Source: Tragulus kanchil (taxonomy: Eukaryota; Chordata; Mammalia; Artiodactyla; Tragulidae). Taken from it: a DNA stretch of 64,000 bases. A program made the position numbers and the translations under genes. How positions within the stretch are numbered: the stretch's first letter is position 1; each line of letters opens with the position of its first letter. Below, in pieces: positions 1-12,395 of this stretch. The notes beneath the pieces were generated by a model, which did not search any database, was not told the origin of the DNA, and saw only the letters and a program-made list of their open reading frames with translations. Location: contig JAIOJX010000004.1 of NCBI GenBank assembly GCA_022376925.1, forward strand, positions 123,963,123 through 124,027,122, written 5' to 3'.

Positions 1-110
1 GTCAGGGAACTAGTTTCCACATGCTGAAACTAAAACCTGGTGCATCCAAATAAAAATAAACAAATAAATAAAATTTTTTTAAATAATAATAATAATTTTA
101 AAAATTTCTA
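1..110 (+). mobile_element. 3' tail of a tRNA-derived ruminant SINE
   Basis: The first ~50 bases (fragments such as 'cacatgctgaaactaaaac' and 'ctggtgcatccaaataaa') match the 3' body of cetartiodactyl CHR/ART2-type SINEs, followed by an A-rich (AAAT)n tail to about 110. The 5' part lies outside the window. Family assignment is from memory of the consensus; exact subfamily is not determined. Confidence 0.6.
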
Positions 111-808
111 TTTTGTTTTTATACTTACTAAACTTAATAAATAATTTAATAAGCACATTAATATATAAGTAATTTACTTTCAACAAATGATAGAAAATGA
201 AATGTGTAGGATAAAGGGGGTTGGGTTCTTTTGCTCAGGTGGTTCAGGATGGTCTTGTCAAGGAGGTAATTTTTGATCTATGACCTAAATAATGAGAGAC
301 ATCTATACAAGGAACTGGGAATGAGGAAAGGAAAATCTAAATTAGATTTTCTGACAAAACCTCCAAACAAAAAATCATCTAGAAGTGCTGGACAAAATAT
401 CAGAAATATTTTAATTGCATAATTGAGCTTCAAAACAAAAAGGAACTCCTCAGATGCTGAAAACAAAAGGAATACATAAAAGCTGAATCTATCCCTTGAG
501 AACATTATCTGATAAAAGGAACCTAGTGTCTTAAGTTTTGTTGACTCCCTGGTGTCAGAACTGAGTTCTCAATATAAAGCTGGAAATATTGAAAGACCAT
601 ACCTCAGTGAAAAGTGAAAAAAAAAATCCTTCCTGAAGAAGAAGTTGAAAAGGTAAAGGTAGCTTGTCTCTTTTGGTAATTGTTTAGATGGATAAAAATA
701 TTGTGGGTCATAATATACAAGGCTGTTCCCAACAATGAAGGGATAAACTATTGCTCTCATGCACAATGAGACATTCATGAATACTGACTATACACTTAGA
801 CATATCAT
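111..808. other. AT-rich intergenic DNA, no feature recognised
   Basis: Short frames on the minus strand (278-505, 569-778) have no domain signature and look like chance frames in AT-rich sequence. No repeat family was recognised with confidence. Confidence 0.6.
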
Positions 809-814
809 AGTCAA

Positions 815-1115
815 ACAGATGAAAGCCAAAGATTAAGAGGAAAAATATTTGTAAAAGCCAGAGGGAAACATAAAAGATCCATTACATGTAGGGAAACCAT
901 TGTAAGAATATATGGGTACTTTTCATCAGAAACACTGGAGGCCAGAAGATAATGGAATGACATCCCTAATGTGCTAGGGGGTAATATTAGGATTCTATAT
1001 CCACTGAAGCTTTCATTCAGAAATAAAGATGAAGGAAAGACATTTTCAGACAAACAAAAACTGATAGAATGTGTTGTCAGCAGAATTGTGCTGCAAAGAA
1101 AACTAAATTCTGACA
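815..1115 (+). mobile_element. LINE-1/HAL1-like relic
   Basis: The order of phrases (AAAGATTAAGAGG, then GAAACACTGGAGGCCAGAAG, then ATTCTATATCC, then a CATTCAGAAAT/GACAAACAAAAACTGATAGAAT block) follows a well-known mammalian LINE-1-lineage segment. It is diverged and carries no useful open frame. Duplication 1 repeats it at about 1938-2240. The family call is by recalled similarity only. Confidence 0.5.
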
Positions 1116-1830
1116 GTAGAGAAAATGTTACCAAGACACTCTGTTTCCTTCTCAGCAATAGGTTCTATGTTCCCTACTTCTCAACCACCAACATGAGAAT
1201 GGTTTTATTTCTCCCATCTCTCCTCACCTCCCACTCCCTGCTGACATTCTTCCTAAACCATATGATATGCTATCAGTTTAGGATGCTATAATCTAGTTGG
1301 TAGTAATGCAGTGATGCTTCTACTCCAAGAATACTTACTGGCATTTATATTGCAAAATTTTAGTCACTCTAACACTGTCTCTGTTAGAGACAGTTCTAAA
1401 TCTCTGTTGTGCTAAATCTGTTACTGTCAGTGTCGTGTTGCGATTTTTTTTTTTGATCTGGAAAGGTAAACGAGTACTATTTCTCCTGATTCTAACAGGA
1501 GAATGAAATTTGGGGTAACTTCAGGATTGTTTATCCTAAGCACTTCTTTGTTGTGTATAGATGTTATCTAACTGTTCACTAACTTTCAGCCATTCTGACA
1601 TTGTACTTTTATAACTTTTTTTCTTAATAAAAGCTTGTGAAATTTTCTTTTTAAATTTTGAAATACAATAATTTTACTAGAAATAGGCTTAGATGTATAT
1701 CCCTTTTCTGGGATTAACATAGCTTCATCAATATGCTAAATAAAACGTATACCTCCTATGTGGAACTTCAGATATTCATAATAAATTCAAAGATTTCCCA
1801 AGAGTATATTCTACTTTAAATATTCTTCCA

Positions 1831-1934
1831 TTCATTTTTTAAAATTTATTTTTAATTGGAGGATATTACTTTACAATGTCATGTTGATTTCTGCTGTACA
1901 ACATGAATCAGCTATAAGTATACCTATATATTCC
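1831..1934 (-). mobile_element. Antisense LINE-1 3'-UTR fragment (three copies)
   Basis: The motif pair 'ttggaggatattactttac' and 'aatcagctataagtatacc' is characteristic of ruminant L1 3'-UTR sequence read in antisense. The fragment recurs at about 2955-3058 and 4076-4179 through duplications 1 and 2, not through separate insertions: the flanks are copied with it. Confidence 0.6.
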
Positions 1935-2810
1935 AGTCAAACAGATGAAAGCCAAAGATTAAGAGGAAAATATTTGTAAAAGCCAGAGGGAAACATAAAA
2001 GATCCATTACATGTAGGGAAACCATTGTAAGAATATATGGGTACTTTTCATCAGAAACACTGGAGGCCAGAAGATAATGGAATGACATCCCTAATGTGCT
2101 AGGGGGTAATATTAGGATTCTATATCCACTGAAGCTTTCATTCAGAAATAAAGATGAAGGAAAGACATTTTCAGACAAACAAAAACTGATAGAATGTGTT
2201 GTCAGCAGAATTGTGCTGCAAAGAAAACTAAATTCTGACAGTAGAGAAAATGTTACCAAGACACTCTGTTTCCTTCTCAGCAATAGGTTCTATGTTCCCT
2301 ACTTCTCAACCACCAACATGAGAATGGTTTTATTTCTCCCATCTCTCCTCACCTCCCACTCCCTGCTGACATTCTTCCTAAACCATATGATATGCTATCA
2401 GTTTAGGATGCTATAATCTAGTTGGTAGTAATGCAGTGATGCTTCTACTCCAAGAATACTTACTGGCATTTATATTGCAAAATTTTAGTCACTCTAACAC
2501 TGTCTCTGTTAGAGACAGTTCTAAATCTCTGTTGTGCTAAATCTGTTACTGTCAGTGTCGTGTTGCGATTTTTTTTTTTGATCTGGAAAGGTAAACGAGT
2601 ACTATTTCTCCTGATTCTAACAGGAGAATGAAATTTGGGGTAACTTCAGGATTGTTTATCCTAAGCACTTCTTTGTTGTGTATAGATGTTATCTAACTGT
2701 TCACTAACTTTCAGCCATTCTGACATTGTACTTTTATAACTTTTTTTCTTAATAAAAGCTTGTGAAATTTTCTTTTTAAATTTAGAAATACAATAATTTT
2801 ACTAGAAATA

Positions 2811-5025
2811 GGCTTAGATGTATATCCCTTTTCTGGGATTAACATAGCTTCATCAATATGCTAAATAAAACGTATACCTCCTATGTGGAACTTCAGATAT
2901 TCATAATAAATTCAAAGATTTCCCAAGAGTATATTCTACTTTAAATATTCTTCCATTCATTTTTTAAAATTTATTTTTAATTGGAGGATATTACTTTACA
3001 ATGTCATGTTGATTTCTGCTGTACAACATGAATCAGCTATAAGTATACCTATATATTCCTTCATTCATTTTATACAAAACACTGAATAGACTCAGTAAAG
3101 ATACTAACATATATAGAAATTCAAAAGAGCTTAGGCTTTTTTACCTACTGATTCCATGAAGAGTACATCAAATAAAATTTCCCTAGCACAGACATGTTAC
3201 AAAATATAAAGCTACATAATGAGTCTAAAATTAATAATTTGATCCCGATAGCAATGGTAATGAGGGATAATGAATATGCTAAATTCTATGCAAAACCTTT
3301 CATGAGCCATATAAAAGCTTTGTTTGAATTATAAATAACTATGTTCTGAAAGGAAAGTAAATGATAAACAAAATCTAGTACAATTTAGATGGAAAGAAAA
3401 ATTGATTCAGCAGAAAGAGTGTGTATAATTTGATGAGATATATGTTTTATCAGAATTTGACCTCATTAAGAACCACATGACTTAAATGAGAGAAGTTCAC
3501 TAGATTCTATGGTTTCATTCCTCAGCTATCCCCAGCCTTCTATCTCCATCTCCAGGCCCTACATTAAAAGTTGTTGGCAAAAAAAAAACACACATGTTCT
3601 TGGCATTTGTCATGATTAAAGATTCCTCCAAATGTTGCAAAGGGCAGAAGGGGAGAATTTTGTCTACCTCAATCACCAGCAGAATCTTATTAAAAGCAAA
3701 ACCTACATGGATTTTCTCAGCAACTCATGTCTGAATTAGTTACCCTCTCCTACAGGTACCTAGGCTTCTTAGGCTCTCTCTTTCAAAGGAAAGAAATATC
3801 TGCTACCAGGAAATAATATACCGTGGATTTACACTTAACTCTGATTTTAAGATCAAGGACATTTCAGATAACAGCAGGTAAGAGAAGGTATATATTTTAA
3901 GGAAAAATTTCAGAAAAACAGCAGGTAAAATGGCTTAGATGTATATCCCTTTTCTGGGATTAACATAGCTTCATCAATATGCTAAATAAAACGTATACCT
4001 CCTATGTGGAACTTCAGATATTCATAATAAATTCAAAGATTTCCCAAGAGTATATTCTACTTTAAATATTCTTCCATTCATTTTTTAAAATTTATTTTTA
4101 ATTGGAGGATATTACTTTACAATGTCATGTTGATTTCTGCTGTACAACATGAATCAGCTATAAGTATACCTATATATTCCTTCATTCATTTTATACAAAA
4201 CACTGAATAGACTCAGTAAAGATACTAACATATATAGAAATTCAAAAGAGCTTAGGCTTTTTTACCTACTGATTCCATGAAGAGTACATCAAATAAAATT
4301 TCCCTAGCACAGACATGTTACAAAATATAAAGCTACATAATGAGTCTAAAATTAATAATTTGATCCCGATAGCAATGGTAATGAGGGATAATGAATATGC
4401 TAAATTCTATGCAAAACCTTTCATGAGCCATATAAAAGCTTTGTTTGAATTATAAATAACTATGTTCTGAAAGGAAAGTAAATGATAAACAAAATCTAGT
4501 ACAATTTAGATGGAAAGAAAAATTGATTCAGCAGAAAGAGTGTGTATAATTTGATGAGATATATGTTTTATCAGAATTTGACCTCATTAAGAACCACATG
4601 ACTTAAATGAGAGAAGTTCACTAGATTCTATGGTTTCATTCCTCAGCTATCCCCAGCCTTCTATCTCCATCTCCAGGCCCTACATTAAAAGTTGTTGGCA
4701 AAAAAAAAACACACATGTTCTTGGCATTTGTCATGATTAAAGATTCCTCCAAATGTTGCAAAGGGCAGAAGGGGAGAATTTTGTCTACCTCAATCACCAG
4801 CAGAATCTTATTAAAAGCAAAACCTACATGGATTTTCTCAGCAACTCATGTCTGAATTAGTTACCCTCTCCTACAGGTACCTAGGCTTCTTAGGCTCTCT
4901 CTTTCAAAGGAAAGAAATATCTGCTACCAGGAAATAATATACCGTGGATTTACACTTAACTCTGATTTTAAGATCAAGGACATTTCAGATAACAGCAGGT
5001 AAAAGAGAAGGTATATATTTTAAGC
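2811..5025. repeat. Tandem duplication 2 (unit ~1121 bp)
   Basis: Copy A is 2811-3901 and copy B 3932-5025. The internal sequence is virtually identical, including a poly-A/CACA stretch near 3579 and 4700. Between them, 3902-3931 is a filler that resembles neither flank cleanly. Contents are AT-rich DNA with no recognised gene; the first ~250 bases are also part of duplication 1. Confidence 0.95.
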
Positions 5026-5152
5026 ACTGAGAAAATTTTTACCTGAGTTAAGATACAGAAATAACACAAAAGCAGGCCACTTCTGATTGCATGAAACTGT
5101 TCCAGTCCTCTGCACATAAGATGAATAGGCTTAATGTTGGATAGAGATTCTG

Positions 5153-6100
5153 CATTCCCTCATTTACTACTCAAAATTTTTTGAATAATTAGTATGAGTT
5201 GGGCTCTGTGCTAAGCACGTAGGCTATAACTGAACTGATATTCATGCTGTACTTAATCCACCCACAGAGTGGACACATTCCATTTATTTGGATAGTTTTG
5301 CCCTGCCTCATCCCACAAAGAACTAAATACTCTTGGACAGAATGGATTGAAGCCTCAAGAATGCAGATAAACAAAAGCTTATGGTACAGCTTATTATTAC
5401 TCAAAATAGACATCTATTTGGGCTTCCCCTGGTGGTCCAGTGGGTAAGGACACCACCTTGCAGTGCAAGGGGCGCCGGTTCCATCCCTGGCCTGGGAAGA
5501 TCCCACGTGCCGCGGAGCGGCTGGACCAATGTGTCCAATTACCGAGCTGGAGCTTTGGAGCGCATGCGCCCAGAGCCAGCGCTCTGCAACAGACGCCACC
5601 GCGATGGGAGGCCCACAGGAGCCAAAGAACAAAGATGGATGAAAATAGAGAAATGAAAGACCAATAGAAGTGGCCCTCCCCAACCCGATCCCCGCCCAAA
5701 AAATAAATTAAAAAAAAAATAGACACCTATTTGTACAAGTTCATATCATTCGAATAACGTATAAAAGCAATTTTAATGGGAAATTATCCCAGTGAAATCA
5801 ATCTTACCATATCAAGAGGAAATCATTCTCAAATAAATCATTCAACAAATGCAATGTAGGGCTTTATGGGATTACTGGAGAGAGGAAAAACAGAATTAAC
5901 AACTGACAGGGGAAGAGGGTCAAGTAATGTGGATCATGTAGGCATTTCTATATCTTACTTCTTTAGGAACTTTGTAAAAGCTTCATTAGTTAACTAAAAG
6001 AACTAAAAGGATAAACGATGCTTTAGAATCCTAAGTGCTTAGCACAGAGCCCAACTCATACTAATTATTCAAAAACTTTTGAGGAGTAAATGAGTGAATG
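5153..6100. repeat. 71-bp inverted repeat, arms ~94% identical
   Basis: The left arm, 5153-5223, is the reverse complement of the right arm, 6030-6100, with about 67 of 71 positions matching by eye. Both contain the core 'gagttgggctctgtgctaag' or its complement. Duplication 3 repeats the right arm at about 7134-7204. The ~806-bp loop contains the CHR SINE. The core resembles the end of an old L2/MIR-like element, but two independent old insertions would usually match less well than this. Confidence 0.8.
5403..5732 (+). mobile_element. CHR-type tRNA SINE, CpG-rich variant, with target-site duplication
   Basis: The SINE body begins at 5420 with the tRNA-like head 'gggcttcccctggtggtcc' and ends in an A-rich tail near 5715. 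It is flanked by 17-bp target-site duplications at 5403-5419 and 5716-5732, with one mismatch. The middle differs from the usual CHR body I recall and holds a CpG-rich segment with the palindrome 'gcgcatgcgc' at 5560-5569. CpG retention and clean target-site duplications indicate a fairly young insertion. Frames within it are not genes. Confidence 0.85.
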
Positions 6101-6261
6101 GATCAATGCTTGCCCATCAAAACAAGAAGTGCTTTAAAACTAAAGCGTGGATACAGTAGCACATTTTTTAATTGAAATTTCACCATGTTCTAATCAATTT
6201 GCTTTGAATCAGAGAAAACAATCCTTAATCTCTGAGTAGAAGTATTTCACACAGTTAGTTC
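5733..6261. other. Unique AT-rich DNA, no gene seen
   Basis: Apart from the right inverted-repeat arm (6030-6100), I recognise no repeat family or coding signal here. The same sequence recurs at 6837-7365. Confidence 0.6.
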
Positions 6262-6269
6262 AGTTTGCT

Positions 6270-6345
6270 TAAACAAGTCTGTGCTGTGCTAAGTCACTTC
6301 AGTTGTGTCTGACTTCAGTCTGTGTTTGTGACCCTATGGACTAGC
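6270..6345 (-). mobile_element. Bov-tA/Bov-A SINE cut short at a duplication junction
   Basis: Begins as 'ctgtgctgtgctaagtcac' and reaches 'gaccctatggacta', then is interrupted at about 6346 where duplication 3 restarts. The intact version is at 7384-7606. Confidence 0.75.
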
Positions 6346-6506
6346 TCCCATGCTGTACTATCCACCCACAGAGTGGACACATTCCATTTATTTGGATAGT
6401 TTTGCCCTGCCTCATCCCACAAAGAACTAAATACTCTTGGACAGAATGGATTGAAGCCTCAAGAATGCAGATAAACAAAAGCTTATGGTACAGCTTATTA
6501 TTACTC

Positions 6507-6836
6507 AAAATAGACATCTATTTGGGCTTCCCCTGGTGGTCCAGTGGGTAAGGACACCACCTTGCAGTGCAAGGGGCGCCGGTTCCATCCCTGGCCTGGG
6601 AAGATCCCACGTGCCGCGGAGCGGCTGGACCAATGTGTCCAATTACCGAGCTGGAGCTTTGGAGCGCATGCGCCCAGAGCCAGCGCTCTGCAACAGACGC
6701 CACCGCGATGGGAGGCCCACAGGAGCCAAAGAACAAAGATGGATGAAAATAGAGAAATGAAAGACCAATAGAAGTGGCCCTCCCCAACCCGATCCCCGCC
6801 CAAAAAATAAATTAAAAAAAAAATAGACACCTATTT
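6507..6836 (+). mobile_element. CHR-type SINE, second copy made by duplication 3
   Basis: This is identical by eye to 5403-5732, including both target-site duplications and flanks. It is therefore a copy of the locus and not a new insertion. Confidence 0.9.
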
Positions 6837-7383
6837 GTACAAGTTCATATCATTCGAATAACGTATAAAAGCAATTTTAATGGGAAATTATCCCAGTGAA
6901 ATCAATCTTACCATATCAAGAGGAAATCATTCTCAAATAAATCATTCAACAAATGCAATGTAGGGCTTTATGGGATTACTGGAGAGAGGAAAAACAGAAT
7001 TAACAACTGACAGGGGAAGAGGGTCAAGTAATGTGGATCATGTAGGCATTTCTATATCTTACTTCTTTAGGAACTTTGTAAAAGCTTCATTAGTTAACTA
7101 AAAGAACTAAAAGGATAAACGATGCTTTAGAATCCTAAGTGCTTAGCACAGAGCCCAACTCATACTAATTATTCAAAAACTTTTGAGGAGTAAATGAGTG
7201 AATGGATCAATGCTTGCCCATCAAAACAAGAAGTGCTTTAAAACTAAAGCGTGGATACAGTAGCACATTTTTTAATTGAAATTTCACCATGTTCTAATCA
7301 ATTTGCTTTGAATCAGAGAAAACAATCCTTAATCTCTGAGTAGAAGTATTTCACACAGTTAGTTCAGTTTGCTTAAACAAGTC

Positions 7384-7606
7384 TGTGCTGTGCTAAGTCA
7401 CTTCAGTTGTGTCTGACTTCAGTCTGTGTTTGTGACCCTATGGACTATATAGCTCACCAGGCTCCTCTGTCCATGAGATTTTCCAGGTCAGAATACTGGT
7501 GTGGCTTGCCATGTCCTCATCCAGGGGATTTTCCTGATCCAGGAATCAAACTGTGTTCCTTATGTCTCCTGAATTGGCAGGTGGGTCCTTTACCACTAGG
7601 GTATGG
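7384..7606 (-). mobile_element. Bov-tA SINE
   Basis: Contains the hallmark series 'cttcagttgtgtctgac', 'gaccctatggact', 'aggctcctctgtccatgag', 'caggggattttcctgatcc' and 'ctttaccactaggg', that is, a Bov-tA element read from its 3' end, with the tRNA-derived part at the right. It is moderately diverged. A 100-aa open frame across it is SINE-derived. Confidence 0.8.
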
Positions 7607-8341
7607 GTCAGTAGTGTGTGGGTCTTGGAAGAGGGTATGGACCTGGACATTCCAAAGAGGCTTGCTTTCTATCTTTCTTCTACTGATGATAACTAGAACC
7701 TATGTGTAATTATCTAGAGATCTTAGGATATTGGAGATGTATCAATTAAGCAGAGACCCTGTGAAAGGCAAAATGCAGGGAACAATTAACAAAATGAATT
7801 TATTCAGGCTTTGCCATAGGGAGAATGTTTATTAATGAGAAACATCAAAAAAAAAAAAAGTAAGCAAAGTGGAGGAGGATCTGCAGTTTTAAGAGGCAGG
7901 TAAACAAGAGCATTATCAGCAAGTTCTGAAATTCATGAAGGTTAGAGCTGGGTCCTATCTGAGTCACTGAGGAAGGAAGGAGGTGAGTCTTATCTTCTGT
8001 GAGGGCAGAGTGCTTCTTTGAAGTTAGCCATTTCTCAGAATACAAAAGGGTGGGAAGGGCTCAGATAAAGTTCAACATTGTCACACCTTTTTAGGCTTTT
8101 TTTTTTTTTTAAATCAATTGTTAGTTGGTTTAAGTAGAACAGCTATTTTATTTGCATACTGTCAAGCTATTCTTATTTACAAATTGAAGTAGATTGAAAT
8201 AGTACAAAGAGTACATTTAGAAACACTATGATAGAAATGCCTTTAAATTTGTAGTTAAAAAAATTCAAATAACAAGAAAAGAAGCAAGATATTTCAAAAT
8301 ATATATTTGAATTCTATAGTATTTGTTTTTTGCAGATGTAT
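7607..8341. other. AT-rich intergenic DNA
   Basis: Contains poly-A at about 7847-7859 and a T run at about 8098-8111. No gene, tRNA or confident repeat family was recognised. Confidence 0.55.
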
Positions 8342-8520
8342 AAAACCAAAAGTAGAAGGGGATGAGAGAGGATGAGATGGTTGGAAGGCATCACTGACTC
8401 AATGGACATGAGTTTGAGCAAGCTCTGTGAGATGGTGAAGGACAGGAAAGCCTGGCATGCCGCAGTCCATGGGGTTGCAAAGACTTAGACATGACTGAGT
8501 GACTGAACTGAAAACCAAAA
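8342..8520 (+). mobile_element. Bov-A2-like SINE (BovB-derived) with target-site duplication
   Basis: The body, 8352-8510, contains 'ggcatcactgactcaatgg', 'cctggcatgccgcagtcc' and 'gacatgactgagtgactg', which are diagnostic of the BovB/Bov-A 3' end. Identical 10-base flanks 'aaaaccaaaa' at 8342-8351 and 8511-8520 form the target-site duplication. It has no tRNA head, as expected for Bov-A. Confidence 0.85.
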
Positions 8521-8639
8521 TACTGGAGCAACAAAACTATTAATAACATTTAGTGTGAGCTAAAGCCGTATAATCAATCCTTGGATCTATTTATTATACA
8601 ATGAATGGTACTATGATTATTTTTATTATGTAAATTTTA

Positions 8640-9030
8640 AATTTCAAATATACTCAAAACCAATACAATAGCATAATGAACACTCAAGTACCACAACCCA
8701 ACGTCAGTGATTGTTATTTACTACCATTCCTATTTCATTTATTCTCCTGCAGGCTTTTTATTCAAGTATTTTAAAGCAAAACCCAAATATCATATTGTTT
8801 AACCAAAAATACTTGGTATGGATATTTAACTTTTTAAACACAGCCACAATATTAGTATCAGAACCTTTAAAAAACAATAATTTGTTACTATTTTATAGTG
8901 TTCAGTCCATGAAAATTTCCTTTATTATCTCTAATAGAGGTTTACTGACTTATTTAACTCATAATTCATACAAGGTCCACACATTGTATTTGGTTATAAT
9001 TGTCTCTTTAAATCTCTTTTAATCTCTAAC
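8640..9030 (+). mobile_element. Old LINE-1-like relic
   Basis: The segment around 'gcataatgaacactcaagta' and 'ttttaaagcaaaacccaaat', followed by an A-rich 'cagccacaatattagtatc' block, resembles a diverged mammalian L1M 3' region. The 103-aa frame across it is without domain features. Family assignment is tentative. Confidence 0.45.
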
Positions 9031-9172
9031 ATCTAACCTTTTCTTTTTTATGCCATATATATGCTGAATAATATGCATATTCTTTTGGCACAGAATTTCC
9101 ACATTCTAAATTTGACTAATAGTATCATTAGGGTTCCTTCCATGATTCAGAAGTTTGATTAAACTCAGACTC

Positions 9173-11355
9173 AAATCTTTTGGCAGGAATACCTATCAAC
9201 TGTTTGTTCAAACTAATCCTATTAGGGTTGTCCACATAATAAATACATTTTTAATGCATCAAAATTCCTGAACATGGGTGCTCACCTACTTGATCTCTCA
9301 AATTCTCAGCATCCAAAATGATCCCTAAAAAATAACCTTGAAATCTATGTCTCTGAACCTAGAGAAACATGAAAAGCCATAGGAATAGGTGATCTCTAAA
9401 GTACCTTCCTTGATTATTAGACATAAAAAGGACTAAACTGAAAGAGATGTTCAAGATCCTACTTCACAGAATGGTGTCCACATTCGCTCCAAGGGTGCTG
9501 TCTTGGGGTAATAGTAGATTTCCTTCCTCCAAGACAGTCTTCCATCCTGACCCTCATTTCGATAATTGATGCATAGATCATTAAATATTCAACATTCACT
9601 ACATGCCTTAAACAAATTTACTCTTTTCAAATGCAGGGTCTCTTAGGTTTAGTCTTTAATTTTGGATCCAAAAATCACTTCCAACTTCTAGACATTATCA
9701 AGTTCTAAAAGAACAAATATACATCTTAATGAAAGTAAATCAATATTTCTGGTGGCAGGGGAAGCATATCAGAGGGTCTTCAGGCTGAGCCTTCTCCTTG
9801 AGACAAGGAGAAGCTCACAACAGAAGGCAAGAATCAGAAAGGGGGAGGAAGGCAAACACAAATTAGAAGTCCTTCATAGTTTTGCCAAGGATTGGTCATG
9901 TCAGAGTATGGACTTATTTTCTCCAGACTCTCACAGAAGACCTGTTTCTGTAACATGCACACTGTTCTGTTTCTGAGATTCACAAATTATATTTGAGAAG
10001 AAAAATGGGAACATATATTCCTTTTAATTTAACATCTATTCACATGTTTTCCATCAGCATCAGCACTTTATTTTCTGAATAAAATTTATTCCCTTTCTGT
10101 GCCTGTGTATCAATTTAGATGATATTGACATGACTTTACATACTAGCAGGGTCATTATCAGTTACTGGTTATTTTTGTTTGCTTTTTGTATTTTATCCAT
10201 TTCCTACAAAAAGACTATGACATCTAAATCATTCATTAGTTTAAAAAAAAAGACTGACATTCTAAATTTCCAGACTTTCAGACTAAAATCTTTTGGCAGG
10301 AATACCTATCAACTGTTTGTTCAAACTAATCCTATTAGGGTTGTCCACATAATAAATACATTTTTAATGCATCAAAATTCCTGAACATGGGTGCTCACCT
10401 ACTTGATCTCTCAAATTCTCAGCATCCAAAATGATCCCTAAAAAATAACCTTGAAATCTATGTCTCTGAACCTAGAGAAACATGAAAAGCCATAGGAATA
10501 GGTGATCTCTAAAGTACCTTCCTTGATTATTAGACATAAAAAGGACTAAACTGAAAGAGATGTTCAAGATCCTACTTCACAGAATGGTGTCCACATTCGC
10601 TCCAAGGGTGCTGTCTTGGGGTAATAGTAGATTTCCTTCCTCCAAGACAGTCTTCCATCCTGACCCTCATTTCGATAATTGATGCATAGATCATTAAATA
10701 TTCAACATTCACTACATGCCTTAAACAAATTTACTCTTTTCAAATGCAGGGTCTCTTAGGTTTAGTCTTTAATTTTGGATCCAAAAATCACTTCCAACTT
10801 CTAGACATTATCAAGTTCTAAAAGAACAAATATACATCTTAATGAAAGTAAATCAATATTTCTGGTGGCAGGGGAAGCATATCAGAGGGTCTTCAGGCTG
10901 AGCCTTCTCCTTGAGACAAGGAGAAGCTCACAACAGAAGGCAAGAATCAGAAAGGGGGAGGAAGGCAAACACAAATTAGAAGTCCTTCATAGTTTTGCCA
11001 AGGATTGGTCATGTCAGAGTATGGACTTATTTTCTCCAGACTCTCACAGAAGACCTGTTTCTGTAACATGCACACTGTTCTGTTTCTGAGATTCACAAAT
11101 TATATTTGAGAAGAAAAATGGGAACATATATTCCTTTTAATTTAACATCTATTCACATGTTTTCCATCAGCATCAGCACTTTATTTTCTGAATAAAATTT
11201 ATTCCCTTTCTGTGCCTGTGTATCAATTTAGATGATATTGACATGACTTTACATACTAGCAGGGTCATTATCAGTTACTGGTTATTTTTGTTTGCTTTTT
11301 GTATTTTATCCATTTCCTACAAAAAGACTATGACATCTAAATCACTCATTAGTTT
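9173..11355. repeat. Tandem duplication 4 (unit 1113 bp)
   Basis: Copy A is 9173-10242 and copy B 10286-11355. The linker 10243-10285 (A run, 'gactgacattctaaatttcc', 'agactttcagactaa') is a shortened, error-rich version of 9100-9172, which precedes copy A. Copy B leaves the unit at 'attagttttgacaac'. A 74-aa frame (9752-9976, repeated at 10865-11089) has no recognisable domain and I do not call it a gene. No repeat family was recognised inside the unit. Confidence 0.95.
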
Positions 11356-12011
11356 TGACAACAAACTAAATCTTTGCTTTTCATGTAATTTTTCTGAGTT
11401 GTTTAGATTCTGACTTTATTCTTTAAAATGAATACAGCATGGTAGGGAAAGCTTCTTGCTAATAGCTAATAAAGCTAAATTTTGTATGTGAAAAATGATC
11501 TCAGGAACAGAGCAGATCTAATGGTCAAAATCATTATTATTTGTCCTGGGTTTTAAACAAGGAACATTGCTGGTTAACTTACCAAGAAACAGAACAAAGA
11601 GCTGGTCAACATCACCTGATTTGGGACATTTAATGGTTTGTACATCTTGTTTGTTGAACTGAACTGGTTCACTTAAACTCTAATGGCCTGTTTTCAAGGT
11701 TAAATTCATTTTAAGCCTTTAGCTATTAAAATGCAGGAAGTAAATGCTCACAGAATAGTGGGCCTCTAATAAAAACAGAGTAAAAAGCGAGGCACCTGTT
11801 TGATCTAGTACACAGGGAATTATAATGCTGAACCCAGTCTGAATGTTACCTGACTTACATTTTAGGCAACAAGCATGGAGTATTTTTGTCAATATATGAC
11901 CAAAATTATATAAGCAACAGTTTGCAATATGGATAGGTTGCAATAATCTTACTTACAATCAATTCAATAATAATCAGCATTCTAATTATGATGTTAAAAT
12001 ACCCAATCTTA

Positions 12012-12395
12012 GTAAAGTCAGACAGAGAAGGTTATGTGACATCTCTTATAAGTAAAATCTAAAAAGAGAAAACAAATGGACTTAACTTATAGAACAGAAA
12101 CAGACTTACAGACTTAGAAAAAGAACTTATGGTTGAATGGGGGGAGTTTGGGAGAAAAGGTCAGTTAGGGAGTTTATATACACTATTTAAAATGGATAAC
12201 CAACAAGGCCCTACTGTATATATAGTACATGGACATGTCCTCAGTTATATGGCAGTCTGGATGTGAGGGAAGTTTGGGGGAAAATGGATACAAGTGTGTG
12301 TATGGCTGAGACTTTTCATGCTGTTCACCTAAAACTATCACAACATTATTAATTAGCTATACCTCAATACGAAATAAAAAGTTTAAAAAAACACC
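12012..12395 (+). mobile_element. LINE-1 3' end
   Basis: The order of motifs is that of a ruminant L1 3' terminus: 'agtaaagtcagacagagaag', then 'gataaccaacaaggccctac', then 'cacctaaaactatcacaac', then 'attagctatacctcaatac', then an A-rich tail. It is 5'-truncated. Duplication 5 repeats it at 13108-13491. Confidence 0.75.

Larger units (their letters stand above)
809..3059. repeat. Tandem duplication 1 (unit ~1125 bp)
   Basis: Copy A is about 809-1934 and copy B about 1936-3059, offset 1125-1127. The copies are nearly identical, with a one-base difference in an A run (near 841 and 1965). Copy A stops at 'cctatatattcc' and restarts directly at 'agtcaaacagatg', whereas copy B continues past the same point into new sequence. 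Its 3' quarter (1687-1934) is found a third time at 3932-4179 because duplication 2 overlaps it. Confidence 0.95.
5243..7446. repeat. Tandem duplication 3 (unit 1104 bp)
   Basis: Copy A is about 5243-6345 and copy B 6349-7446. Copy A ends part-way into a Bov-tA SINE ('gaccctatggacta'), then jumps back to 'catgctgtact' of the unit start. Copy B runs on through the complete SINE. The unit carries a CHR SINE with its target-site duplication and one arm of the inverted repeat, so both were in place before the copy was made. Confidence 0.95.

Noticed and set aside
1371..1400. Hairpin 'ctgtctctgttagagacag' as a terminator or small RNA
   Set aside because: An 8-bp stem in AT-rich vertebrate DNA is expected by chance and there is no other support.
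5397..5726. 109-aa minus-strand protein, recurring in similar form at 6501, 34180, 35319 and 47606
   Set aside because: All are translations of the same CpG-rich SINE; similarity between them is due to the repeat.
9752..9976. 74-aa frame present twice (also 10865-11089)
   Set aside because: Perfect recurrence comes from the whole-block duplication, not from selection. There is no domain, initiation context or homology I can name.
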